The position numbers were made by a program, and so were the translations under genes. 64,000 bases of DNA from Hyphochytrium catenoides (lineage: Eukaryota > Sar > Hyphochytriomycetes > Hyphochytriales > Hyphochytriaceae): positions 54,116 through 118,115 of the forward strand of contig FLMG01001983.1 of NCBI GenBank assembly GCA_900088475.1, written 5' to 3'. Below the pieces are notes generated by a model. The model was not told the origin of the DNA, ran no database searches, and saw only the letters and a program-made list of their open reading frames with translations. This document shows, piece after piece, positions 1 to 11,057 of the stretch; positions within the stretch are counted from its first letter, which is position 1, and each line of letters opens with the position of its first letter.

Positions 1-2396
1 TTCGCCAAGGCGTCCAATGGATCTACTGGGAGGTCATTCTCTTCTTGGTTACCGCGTCCACTTCTTGTCTCCCTACCAGTGTTCATCTGCAGCAGTGTGC
101 TCTCGCTTAAGGGACGCATCAATGGATCGCAGAGATGTAAAGCGATCTCATCCGTCATCAGCAGCTGTCTGGCTAGGCCCGAGTAAGATACAGTTGAAGA
201 GAACTGCAGCAACTCTTTCAGTATGTCAATAGCTATGCAGTTGGACTCCCTCAGCGCACAGGCTGCCACCTTGTTAAGCAGAGGCGGATGCTTGGCCATT
301 TCCGCCAGTACTACCATCGAATTCTTAGGGCCATCGGGCTTCACTGAGGAGACGCCTCCTCCTCGAATAGCTCCCCTGACAATCCACAAAACTTCGTCAT
401 TCAAGCGACTACGGCGCGCATGCCCCGCCGCCTCCTCGCCATTCATCGCATGATGGACGGTGTCATCGATTGTGAGGAGTTCGGTAAAGCGCAGGGTCAC
501 TGGAGAGGGCTTCTGGTGTTGCGAGGTAGTAGTGGAAGACGAGATCCAGAGGTCTTGGAGAGAGGTATTTAGTTGAACTCTGTTGAGATGACCGCGGTAC
601 TCTCGCGGTGGTGCTGAAGCCTTCTTGCAAAGGACGTGCACCATCTTCGACACGTAATCAAGTGACATGTCCTCTTGGCCCCTGGGGGCGGCGTTAGTGT
701 CATCATCGTCATCATCGGGCAAATAAGCTTGTTGAAAGATGTTCCGACATTTGTAAGCGAGGACGCTTGCGAGACTTTCAATGTCGCTCATCAGTGTGTG
801 CTCCGTTGGATGAGCGAACTGAAGGTCAACAAACATCCTCAACACGTGAACCAAAGCATCGTCATGAACTCCGTCGGCTATCTTGAGATCGAATCTCACG
901 CCATCCCATGGGTATAGATCAGACCACACGAAAAAATTTAGCCGCTCGGACAACTCGTTGGCAATGTCAATGGTGAGGCCCTCGGTTAGAAAAAGCTTCA
1001 GGTACTGTTGCAGATAATCGCTGTTCGTAAATACTTGCCGCAGATTCATGTCGCCATCTCCTAACGTCGCTAACAGTGATGACCAGGCGCCCAGGTATAA
1101 CATTCCAGGCTGCGCTTGATCCAGACGTTGACGATCGGGGGGCAACAAGCTTTCGCCGCGTCGTGCGGCCGCCACAGCGCTCTTGATCGCCGTGGTTGCC
1201 CAGCGAAGCAATATCGCCATCACATCGCTGGCTCTCAGTATCTCAAGAAAGTGTGGGTCGTGGTCTATTCTATCGTACTGTTGCCAATGGTGTTTAAACG
1301 GATAGAATAGCCATTGCAGAGCCCGGCCCATGTACAGAAGTCTATCCTCGGCTTCTTGTCTCCTACGGGCATACGTTGACTCGTCCTCCACATTCATATC
1401 TCTGTCTTGAGCAGCGACCTCTTCCTCGTCGATGGCCCGGACAAGAGAGACTGAGAGCTCAGCCAGCCCTCGGTCCAGAGAGGCTCTGAATTGCCTACTC
1501 CGTAAAACGTGTTGCCCTCCTCTGTTGTAGATCAACTGCCAGAAAATGGTCTCCAGGTCGTCCACCGTTCTAACGTCGTGTGTGCCGTCTCTTGACAGTC
1601 GCTGCGATGCCATTGCCCTCAGACAACGGAGCAAGGCGGGGCAAACGGAATCGCTAGCAAGGTAGTCTTGCACGGCATAGGGATGAGTATACAAGCCCGA
1701 GGACCATTTGTCACTCAGAACGCCGTCAAAGGCAATACGTGCAGCGTCGGCCCGATGCGCGGTAGTAAGGAGTTTCCTTTCATCTACAATGATAGCAAAG
1801 AGAGAGAGCAGAAGCCTGCTGTTCTCCCCAACGAGGTCAAGCGTCACAAACCCTTGGAGCTTCCTTTCCATTTCAATAGGATCACATTTCTTCATCTCCT
1901 TCCTGCAGAAGCTTCCGACAGTCTCAGGGATCGCCAGCGGCCAATGCTCTAGCACTTCCCCAGAGATCGCTCTCCTCCACCTCTTCAGGTCTTCTCTCCG
2001 TGAAGGGATGGCGATAGAGACAATGTCGCCCAGGCTCATCTCTAAAAAGAAGGCCTTGAGCAGCGAGAGACATTGAGCAATTGTCGTCTCATGGCCCTCC
2101 TTGGCCATGCCTTGATGCTGCTGCTGGCTTGTTGTCAGCAGCAGAGAAGCGCGGTGAGTTCCGTCCCCCTCCTGAGTGCTCGCAGACTGGAGTAGCTGCA
2201 ATGCAGCCAGGGACTCATAGGCCTGCATCAGCAGCGTCGAAACGCTCTCAAGGGACTTGGGAGCCGCCGCTCCCCAAGTGTCATCCGCCTGCACTGTCTC
2301 ATCTGCCCTCTCTCCTCCACCTCTCCTCCTCCCAAGCGATCCCTCCTGGTCGCCTCCTTCAGCAGCATCGCGGACGATGCGACCTTCAACCACCAT
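1..2396 (-). CDS. Unrecognised large helical protein, 3' part beyond the window
   Basis: One minus-strand frame stays open from a TGA at 2583-2585 to the left window edge, so at least 798 codons follow the first in-frame ATG at 2394-2396. The frame may extend upstream through a possible acceptor near 2438 (CTTTCAG), so the true start is uncertain. The product is leucine-rich and mostly helical in character. It has a Gly/Arg/Glu-rich N-terminal stretch, a six-Asp run encoded near 700-717, and no obvious membrane segments. Motifs such as FFVWSDLYPWDG (about 905-945) and LNDEVLWIVRGAIR (about 365-405) look conserved, but I cannot tie them to a family. An alpha-solenoid transport or scaffold protein is an inference only. 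The long uninterrupted frame with ordinary codon use makes it a real gene, and I assign no function. Confidence 0.6.
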   Translation of the reverse strand, partial: MVVEGRIVRDAAEGGDQEGSLGRRRGGGERADETVQADDTWGAAAPKSLESVSTLLMQAYESLAALQLLQSASTQEGDGTHRASLLLTTSQQQHQGMAKEGHETTIAQCLSLLKAFFLEMSLGDIVSIAIPSRREDLKRWRRAISGEVLEHWPLAIPETVGSFCRKEMKKCDPIEMERKLQGFVTLDLVGENSRLLLSLFAIIVDERKLLTTAHRADAARIAFDGVLSDKWSSGLYTHPYAVQDYLASDSVCPALLRCLRAMASQRLSRDGTHDVRTVDDLETIFWQLIYNRGGQHVLRSRQFRASLDRGLAELSVSLVRAIDEEEVAAQDRDMNVEDESTYARRRQEAEDRLLYMGRALQWLFYPFKHHWQQYDRIDHDPHFLEILRASDVMAILLRWATTAIKSAVAAARRGESLLPPDRQRLDQAQPGMLYLGAWSSLLATLGDGDMNLRQVFTNSDYLQQYLKLFLTEGLTIDIANELSERLNFFVWSDLYPWDGVRFDLKIADGVHDDALVHVLRMFVDLQFAHPTEHTLMSDIESLASVLAYKCRNIFQQAYLPDDDDDDTNAAPRGQEDMSLDYVSKMVHVLCKKASAPPREYRGHLNRVQLNTSLQDLWISSSTTTSQHQKPSPVTLRFTELLTIDDTVHHAMNGEEAAGHARRSRLNDEVLWIVRGAIRGGGVSSVKPDGPKNSMVVLAEMAKHPPLLNKVAACALRESNCIAIDILKELLQFSSTVSYSGLARQLLMTDEIALHLCDPLMRPLSESTLLQMNTGRETRSGRGNQEENDLPVDPLDALA

Positions 2397-2929
2397 TTGA
2401 TCCTTTCCTCGCTCGATCGTATCAGCTCGCTCGACCTGAAAGCAAGGCACACACTGGTGCCAGTACCGCCTCCTGACAAATCCTCCGTGAGACTTTACGC
2501 AAGCAAACGAGCTTCTCAGGGAGGAAAAAAGCGGCAATGGGATGATGGGGAAGCGGGAGGTTGCCGCCTGCTGCTGCTGCTGTCAAGAGGAAGAAGTACG
2601 CGATCTAGAGCGTCTCAGGGCCGTGAGACTGATCAGTGAGAGACGAAGGAAGATCATCTGCTGGGTCGCTCGGTCGGTCGGTGGGGCTTTAATCAAATTT
2701 TTGAGTCGTAGTTTTATTCCCCCTCCAGTCTCAGTTCTTAGGATGGACAGTATACGAGGTCAATACAGAGATAGAGGAGGAGGAGAGGAGAGGAGAGAGG
2801 AGTTTCGGGTTACTTCATCGGTAGGGCAGCGGAGAAGGAGATGCACAGGAGAGGAAGGGAGGGGAAACAGAGAGGAGGAGGAGCAAGGGGGGACAGGAGG
2901 GGGAAAGAGAGCGAGTAGAGCGCTGGGGA

Positions 2930-2942
2930 NNNNNNNNNNNNN
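2930..2942. other. Assembly gap (13 N)
   Basis: A short run of undetermined bases lies inside the GAGG-rich tract. It most likely marks a simple-repeat stretch that could not be resolved. Confidence 0.95.
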
Positions 2943-3555
2943 AGGGGAGGAGGTGTCGACAGCAAGCGGTGAGAGATAAGAGGACATGATGGGGAGAAGA
3001 AGAGGCGAGACGAGAAGAGAGCGAAGACAGATGTGATGTCATCACAGGTGGCTAGACTGCAGAAGATGCAGTTGCATGAAGAAGAGGAGGAGTGGACTGA
3101 GTGTGGCCCTGCTCCAGAGCGGGTGGGTTGATGATGGGGGTTGGCATTCTCACCTACCGTGATGATGCTGAGGACGAGGAGGACGAGGAAAATGAGGAGG
3201 AGTCTGGAGGAGGTAGAAGCAGTACTACGAGGGAGGAGAGGAGAAAGTAAAGCCTTTAGCAGGAGGAGGAGGTCGGACGACGAGAGAGAAAGAAGGCCCT
3301 TGTTTGGACACTTGGGTAAGACGCGCTCAGGCCATACATAACAACAGAGCATCGGAGACCCAGAGAGAAACAGGAGGTGAATAAACTTGTCGTTAGCGGC
3401 TAGAAACGTTAAAGTACTACAGTACCCCACAGACAGTCAGTCACCTCTGAACAGAAAGGGGCCTTGCCTGGCGGCGAAGGGATCCCAGATAGCATCAAGA
3501 AGCTACTGGTTCATTTCTACTTCTATTGACCACTTTAGAAAGCATTTATAAAGCA

Positions 3556-3928
3556 TTAAAAAAGGAAGCGAAAAGAGAAAAAGAAGAAGAGGAAAAGAAG
3601 AAAGAAGAAGAAGAAGAATGACGAAGAAGTGCTGGAAGAGACCAGAGGAGACAACAAAGATTAGAATCAGAAAGACCAGAAGAAGGGAGAACGAGAGACG
3701 ACAAGGAAGATGAAAGCAGAAGAAAAGGTAAAAGATAAGAAAAGAAGAAAAAGAAGAAAAGATAAGAACAAGAAGAGAAGACGAAGAAGAAGCGGAAGAT
3801 CGCAGAGGAGACAACAAACACTAGGACCAGAAAAGAGGAAAATAGAGGATAGAAAGAGAGAAGCAATGAAAGTTGAAAGAAGAAGAAAGCAATGAAAGGC
3901 TGAAAGAGAAGAGGAGGTCCCTCCTGCG
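3556..3928. repeat. Long purine-rich (A/G) tract
   Basis: For about 370 bases the plus strand is almost entirely A and G, built from irregular GAA, AGA and AAAAG units with only scattered pyrimidines. It is not a clean tandem array. Such homopurine-homopyrimidine tracts can form triplex (H-DNA) structures, but that is general knowledge and has not been shown here. It lies midway in the intergenic space. Confidence 0.75.
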
Positions 3929-5270
3929 TTTTACTACTATTGTTTATATGGTGCTGCTGGCGCTTCTTTCCACCAAGCAAACCTAAAGAGACAGCTGCAG
4001 CCGCTGCTGGAGCTCCTGGTGCCTCATCCATTGGTCATGAATAGTAGCTGCAGTAGATTTGTGTAGGCATTGCAGATGGAGCACTTCATTTTGGTGCCAG
4101 GAGGTTTTGGGCCGCGTTTATTTGTTGTTGCCGCCCATATTTTATAATTAGCTGCTGCTGCTACTACTGGTTCTGGCAACAAGGGAGAGAGGAGGACCAG
4201 CCGCCAGCAACAATAGCGAACGTAGTATGGAGGTCCAGAAAACAGACCCAGCCGGGTCGGAAGAAGATGTACCTAAAGGAGTCGTCGTGGTCAGTCGGCG
4301 GTCTCTATTTTCAATTCCACTGCTACTAGCTGTATGTCGTAATGCTTGTCTACAGCTATGGGTACTCTTGGATTGCAGCTGCTGCTAGTATCTCACAAGA
4401 AGCAGCAAATGACTACTTCGGAAGCAAAGCGACGGTAGTTGTTAGAAGAAGACTAGGAAAAAGGGCGGCGGCGAGAAGAGGAGTGATGAGAAGATTGAGA
4501 AGAGAAGAGGAAATGAGCGAGGAGGTGGTGGCGGGAAGCACCGTTCAAAGAAAGCGGGCCCGCTGGTGCTTTAATGGTGGGCGGAATGAACTGGACTGGC
4601 TGAGAAGACTGTCACGCTTATTTACTTGCTCTTCTGATGCAATGACCTGGCAGCTTAAAGCCCTCAAAGTGTTCTTAACTACACTCATCCTTATTCCTAA
4701 ACCTGTCATGCTGATATCTAATATGATCAGTACACAGTACGTAACACCACTTAAAGTCATACAGATCACAAACTGAGGCATGCTAATTTGCAACTAGTGC
4801 AATTTATGGTTGATGTTCCCGACCTAATTCCTAATGCAGACCTAAGCCCCCTACCCTTTTAAAATAAGAAGCTTGCCGATTCCTGATTATTTATGTTCGA
4901 GATTTTTTTTTTTGTGGTAAGTAAGTCCTTTTGGCTCCCGAAGTTCCTGGCTTGACCTTCTTGTAGATCCAGGGACTTGAGGCCCACCCACGCTAGCACT
5001 AAAGGATAGGTTTAGAATGGGTGGGCTGGATATCGGCCAAACTACTGCTCGAAGCACTACTGATTGAGCCGCTGAAGCTGCAAGCTTCAAAAGACACACA
5101 GCTTGAGGCAGTCGTATTTGTCCCAAGCTGAAGCAGCTCGGAAGAATCTGCAGACGCAGTGCTTCAAGCACGAAGCAGATCTCACTAAAGGTAGATCTCT
5201 CCGGTTGACATTGTCTTGGCCTAGTAGCCCCAGTAAGAGTCGCGCCAGCGAACTCGAAGCTCTCAAGAAG

Positions 5271-8200
5271 ATGTCAGGCAGTCACTTGAGCCGTGATTTT
5301 TTTGACTTAGTGAAGGCTATTGGAGAGTCAAAGTCCAAACAGGTGAGCTGCTACCGCGCTCAATCTGGAATTGAGTTGGAAATAAACCTGCTCTCTGTAG
5401 GAGGAGGACCGAATCATTATCAAGGAAGTTGCGCAGCTGAAGAAGCAGATGCAAGAGAAGGAGACCTCCAAGAAGCGACAGAAAGAGTTTGTCATCCGCT
5501 TGATGTATGTTGAGATGCTTGGGCATGATGCGTCCTTTGGCTACATTCGAGCAGTTGAGCTGACTGCAGCGACGAACCTCATTCAGAAGCGCGTCGCCTA
5601 CCTATGCTGTGCGCAGTGCCTGTCCCCATCTCACGAGTTTAGGTTCATGATTGTCAACCAGCTTCAGCGTGATATGCAATCCTCTAATCATTTGGAGGTC
5701 ACTGCAGCCTTGACCGCTGTCTGCAAGCTCGTGACAATTGAAATGATCCCAGCTGTGGCTCCAATTGTCACAGAACTACTCCGCCATGAAACTGAGATTG
5801 TCAGAAAGAAGGCGGTGATGGCTCTGCAGCAATTTTCCCGCCTCAACCCGGACTCTGTCTCACATCTAGGCGATCAGATTCGACGAATTCTATGTGATCC
5901 CAGTCCAAGCGTCATGGGGGCCACCCTATGCATTCTTTATGACTTGGCTCAAGCCAATCCGGCGGCTTACAAGGATCTTGTGCCCAGTTATGTCAGCATT
6001 TTGAAGCAGATTACGGAACACCGGCTACCCAGGGAGTTCGATTACCATCGCATCCCTGCACCTTGGATTCAGATCCGCTTACTGAAGATCCTGGCCATAC
6101 TGGGCCAAGCAGACCAACAGACCAGTGAGGGCATGTATGAAGTTCTTCATGACGTTATGCGCAGAGCAGATACGGGCATCAACGTGGGCTATGCAATCAT
6201 CTACGAGTGTGTTAGGACCATCACAGCCATCTATCCCAATAGCACCTTACTGGACGCTGCTGCCTCCAGCATCTCCAGATTTATTAGCAGTGACAATCAT
6301 AACCTCAAGTATCTGGGCGTCACAGGCCTAGCGGCTATAGTCAAAGACCACCCCAAATATGCTGCAGCACACCAAATGGCCGTCATTGACTGTCTCGAAG
6401 ACCCAGACGAGTCGCTTAAGCGGAAGACCTTGGATTTGTTGTACCGTATGACCAACCCTGTCAATGTGGAGTTTATCACAGAGAAACTTACGCAATTTCT
6501 AAGGGAGACAAACGATGAGTTTCTGAAGAAAGAACTTGCGGAACGAATTACTCAGTGTGCAGAAAGATTTGCTCCTAGCAATGGGTGGTACATCCAGACG
6601 ATGACCAACGTCTTCGAGCTTGGAGGAGGACTGGTGAAGGAAGAAGACGCCCATAATCTTATGAGGCTTATTGCTGAAGGCAGCGGAGAGGACGACGAAG
6701 CCGATGAGGAGCTGCGCAGGGATGCCACAGAAACGTATCTGGAACTTCTAGACAAGTCAGTACTACCTGACATTCTTTCCCAAGTGATGGCATGGACTCT
6801 GGGAGAGTACGGCTATTTATCAGAGACTATGTCCCTTGAGGAGATTGCTGAACGTCTTTGCGAGCTCCTGGGCCGCACTCACGATGACCCTGCCAAAACA
6901 CGAGGCTATATACTCGCCGCCTTAACGAAGATTACAGCCCAGCTAAGCAGGCGGCTTCCCTGCGTGGATGAGGTGATGGAGAAGTATAGAGAAAGCCAGT
7001 ACACAGACCTTCAGCAGCGCTGCTATGAGTACATCGCACTGGTCTCAAATCCACAGCTTATGCAACGAGTATTGCCAGTGGATGCCAGCTGCGAGGACAT
7101 TGAGGTAGACCCCAACCTCGAGTTTCTTCGTGGCTTCGTGGAAGAGGCCGTTAGTCGCGGGGCTTCTCGATACAATCCTCCCGTTGATGAAGAGGACGAT
7201 GAATATGGCGACACCAGGCATGTAAAGGGGACTCAGGGACTGAAGCTAGACGCCTATGAAAAACCATCTATCCCTACGGCCCCTATTCCCCGGAGCAATC
7301 CTCCATACGAACCTCAGCCCTACGGCGGTGGTGCACCAGGATCCTATCCTACGACTCCTGCCGCGTATGGAGGTCCGGCTGGTGCAAGTCTTGCTGGTCC
7401 AGGTCTCGACTCCCTTAAAAGACAGGCAAAGCCAGTATGGGGACACCATCAATGGGGCGCCCCCGCGGCTCCTCCAGCACCAGAGCCACCCAAGCCAGGC
7501 TATCCACCTGCTCAACCCGACTATGGCAGAGCCCCCTCTGCCTCACCAGTCAGTCCTCAAGAAGAAGAGGTGGAGGAAGAGGAGGGGCCTCACGAGCTCA
7601 GTGAGAAGGAGCGCACGGCAGCGATGCTTTTTGGAGGAGTTCCTGGTGCACAGGGTGGTACATCGGCGAGAACGGGCTCGCAAAGGCCGTCGGGAAGGGC
7701 GTCGAGGACTGGGAGAACGCCAGCTACAAAAGCAAGTCCAGCCGCAACATCTACTGCCCCATTGGCTGGCGCTGCCGGTGCCATCCCCACAGGAAGGAGA
7801 CCTCCAACCAAAGGGCCAGGTAGCCGCTCCAGCTCTAATCGTTCATTAGGTTCCGTAGCTGCAGCTGGAGAAGCCCAACAATCCGCCCCAATAATTGATC
7901 TTCTGGATATGTCCTTTGATGATACTCCTGCAGTCGGTGCAAGTGCTCCAAATGCTTCTCCTATTCTAGACCCTTTTCAAACAACGGAGGCTTCTCCCTC
8001 TACAGCTCCTACCTCTTCCGCCCCTGTACCTCCGCAAGCTTCTCTTGACCCTTTCTCTTCTATGCCCTCTATGGCATCAACGCTTCCTACCACGATGTCG
8101 TTGCCCCCACAGCCCGCTGAAGTAGGGCTAAGCTTCAATGGCCATCCTTTGGAACCAGCGGTTATGAGGACCCCGGAATTCGGCAACTTGTGGGGATCGC

Positions 8201-8469
8201 TAAAGGCAGAAACTAGTGTCAAGATCCCTTCCTCTGTCCGTTCGTTATCGGACTATGAGGGCCGAGTTCGGCCACTACAGCTCCACGTAGTAGAGACCAT
8301 TCAGGCCACAAATGAGGCGATCTCGGCTGCCAGACTGGCTGGCTCGGATGTCTTTGGCCTGGTACATGCGAAGATCCGATCTGCAGGCTTCCTACACCTT
8401 ACAGTCAAGAGTCCAGATCCAAATTTCACACAGTACATTGCGCAGGCATTGCAGCAGAGTTTGAAATAA
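5271..8469 (+). CDS. AP4E1: AP-4 complex subunit epsilon (adaptin)
   Basis: This is the large epsilon subunit of the AP-4 adaptor complex, which sorts cargo at the trans-Golgi network. Two exons, 5271-5342 and 5401-8469 (intron GTGAGC...TGTAG), join in frame to about 1,046 residues. The N-terminus (DFFDLVKAIGESKSK, EEDRIIIKE) and trunk blocks such as VEMLGHDASFGYI, HNLKYLGV, VIDCLEDPDESLKRKT and NLMRLIAEG match AP-4 epsilon rather than the AP-1 gamma or AP-2 alpha subunits. The helical trunk covers roughly residues 1-600. A Pro/Gly/Ser-rich hinge follows, then a C-terminal region from about residue 890. The hinge carries a clathrin-box-like IIDLLDM (7890-7910) and two DPF motifs (near 7970 and 8047). 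The start was chosen because it fits the family N-terminus; an in-frame upstream ATG lies near 5103. The next gene is convergent, 220 bp away. Confidence 0.95.
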
Positions 8470-8689
8470 AGGATAGGCTAATGATAATACTATTGGTGGT
8501 TACACCGCTGTAACGAGCGAACTGTACGTGGAGAACTCAACGCAAAGACCGTGATCAAGGCAAAGACCGTGATCCGAAAAAGGTTAGACTGACAGCGGGA
8601 GAGCATCTGAACATGCGACAGAGAGTGACATCACGGAAGTAATGAACAGACGAGATGAATAACAGACTAGGCTTAGGTGGAGAAGACAG

Positions 8690-10806
8690 TCAGGACAAGC
8701 ATCTCAAATGTTGACGGGAGAAGGGTACACTTCGCTTCAGGCCCTATGGCGATGAATTTGGGCAAGGGGCTTTCACCTTCTCTAGATTGGCGACAATTTG
8801 CGCCACGAGGCGGCAGGTGGTGGAGATATTGTCCTTTCTTTGATGGTGAAGCTGTAGGATCGCGTCAGTACATAAGGCATATGTTAGTCAATCCACTGAT
8901 TTCTGTCGTACCTGATGAAGGCACTCCAGCATCTCATGAGCAGAACCTTGGACCGCCTGTTCACTGCCAAACCCCAATGTGCCTCTGTGCATTAGAATCA
9001 ACGCGACCGTCCACAGGGACTCCTCATTGCTCTCAGCTACTCTCTTCCACTTTAGCACTGTAATGAGGGCCCGAAAGAACCTATTCAACGACATCCGGAG
9101 ACAGCAGTCAGCGCGGTCTGTTTGATGTACGAGAGATATGCTCACCTCTCATTGTATAGCTTCCTACTTAGTCTAGGTGGCAGGGGATCCTCTGTCAGAG
9201 CTTCCATGAGTAGCAAAGCGAACAGGGCCGCACCATAGGCTCTTCCTCTAAGCAAGCCAATTAGGATGTCCATTAACCCCAGTGCCAGGAGCTTCTCTTT
9301 CACGCCAGGACATAGAGAAAGGCTTGTCAACAGCTGCAGGGGAACAATGATCAGGCTCTCAGCCTATGGCATGGAAGGAGAGAGGACGGGAAGGGCAACA
9401 GTCAGTTATCACATAATCGGTGAGACCTGCCGTGTAGCTAGCGCATTACCTCCATAAGAAAGTCTACTACTGATTCCAAGAAGGTATCTGAGCTGCAGGC
9501 TAGCGCAGAAGCTAGCTTCCGATGGTCCCTAGGCATACGGAGTGGACCAGAAGGGAATCATGGGCTGTGTGAGGTAAGGCTGAGTAAGGAAGGTCATCAG
9601 GAGAACTCCTGACTGTCAGATATATACCCGACATCACGTGCTTACAGATAGAGAAAGCCTTCCAAGTACGCGGAGACACAAAGAGAGAGCAAGGAACAAG
9701 AACTCACGATGAACTCTGGCACTTGGCGAAGCATTCATTAAGCTCTTGGGCTAAATAGACTTTCTGAAAGGCTGGCACCTCCGCTGACCACTGTAGCACC
9801 AACAAAACGAACTCAAAAAGACCGTCATCATTATCCTATCTCAACGATAAAGTTGGGCACCTGGCGACACAGTTCTCGTCCTCTGCAGATTAGCTGTGTC
9901 GAAAGACAATAATAAGTTCCTTTTCCCTACAGAGCTTGCTTCACTAAAAGTATAGCTAACCTTCTGCAACCGCAGTTCGGAGAAACTAGGTACAGCGGGC
10001 GCCTTACCCTCCGACTCGTAGTCTCCTGAAGCTTGACTCATGGTGTGGAACTTCAAGCTTTTAAACCCTTAGCATTCCCCATCTCTCTCGTCCTGTGGCA
10101 GATCCATATAAGGGCTACCAGGGTTCATGCATACGGCACGGATCTTGAGGAACAACTTCCCACTCGACGTCTATCCTGACTATTCTCCCTAGATCGACAG
10201 TCTTTACTGAAGCCTAACTACTTCCTCTCACCAAGCCCGCTGGCGTCCCAAACATTCTCGTACATCCTGGGGCCTCCTCTCCTAATATCCTCACGCTTCA
10301 GTCTTGACTGGAGGTCTATGCGCTGTCTATGAGGAGTCGATGACGGTCCAAAGGCCGATAAAGCTTCAGAAAGCCAACCGCCGATGATGGTTCGTTTGTT
10401 CATTCGTCCAATGACTCTTCGTGTGAAAGGGAAGATTGCTCCAGGTGACGCTGGTATTACACGAGGGTTAGAGGCATGGAGTCCAAGGCGTATTACTACG
10501 GGCCAGCCCTCTTTTGATAGCGATGGCTTCCATCTCGAGAGAAGAGACAGAGGGAGGGAGAGGTATATGTAAGTCAAGATTTGGTAATGGCGAAGAGAGT
10601 TAAATCACAAGACAGAGAATGAGAGAAAGACGATGAACTGAGCTCAGAATGCTGATCGAGCCATCATAGTTCCTACCCAACAAAATCACTCACCCTTGAT
10701 GACAAGCTGTTGCGGCTGTGGAGGTCAGATGCCAGCGAGAGTCATCCACACAGAACTGGAAGGCAGAGTCGGTTAGGCCATAAGAGGCCTCGCCGCACAC
10801 TCGCAT
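8690..10806 (-). CDS. Unrecognised helical (ARM-like) protein, nine exons
   Basis: Exons joined by splice signals and phase: 10806-10694, 10533-10232, 10067-9961, 9835-9708, 9528-9450, 9363-9146, 9080-8912, 8851-8777 and 8743-8690. Together they encode about 414 residues with no internal stop. All junctions are phase-consistent, which supports a real gene. The last six exons are firmer than the first three; translation could instead start at the ATG near 10041. The C-terminal half is a run of hydrophobic helices (for example GVKEKLLALGLMDILIGLL) resembling ARM/HEAT-type packing. No catalytic motif, signal peptide or clear membrane segment was seen. I do not recognise the family, and a helical-repeat scaffold is only an inference. 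It is convergent with AP-4 epsilon and divergent from the NIPA-like gene. Confidence 0.5.
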
Positions 10807-11057
10807 GTTCTACGTCTGCCACTGGCACATCTTGAGGTCTGTCTTCTTCTCTGACTCGAGAGGAGGTTTTTCTCCTCAGGTTAGATCAAAGGGGCCCTCC
10901 TTGGATCGGCAAAGACTGAGCTTCCTCATCACGATGGCGCTAAACGATGGGGTAACCTTAGAGTAGATACTGTGCAGTGATCTTAAGTGGAGCTTTGTGG
11001 GGCAGCCTCCAACACCACGTGGGAGCGTACAAACAGCGTAAGGAAGACAAGATTCAG

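Larger units (their letters stand above)
2586..5102. other. Gene-poor 2.5 kb between two divergent genes
   Basis: No convincing protein-coding frame was found here. The stretch is rich in simple sequence: AGG/GAGG runs at 2770-3250, a long purine tract at 3556-3928, and CTG/CTA triplet clusters near 4010-4190 and 4370-4410. It separates the divergent gene at the left edge from AP-4 epsilon, so both promoters should lie in it. I saw no clear core promoter element. Open frames here read as Ser/Leu or Arg/Lys low complexity and are best explained by base composition. Confidence 0.6.

Noticed and set aside
2810-4031. Several long minus-strand frames rich in Ser and Leu
   Set aside because: They are translations of AGG and GAA repeats and a purine tract, one runs through N bases, and none shows domain features.
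7246-7849. Overlapping frames on both strands within the AP-4 epsilon hinge
   Set aside because: They are shadows of the Pro/Ser-rich hinge, and the main frame carries clear family sequence on both sides.
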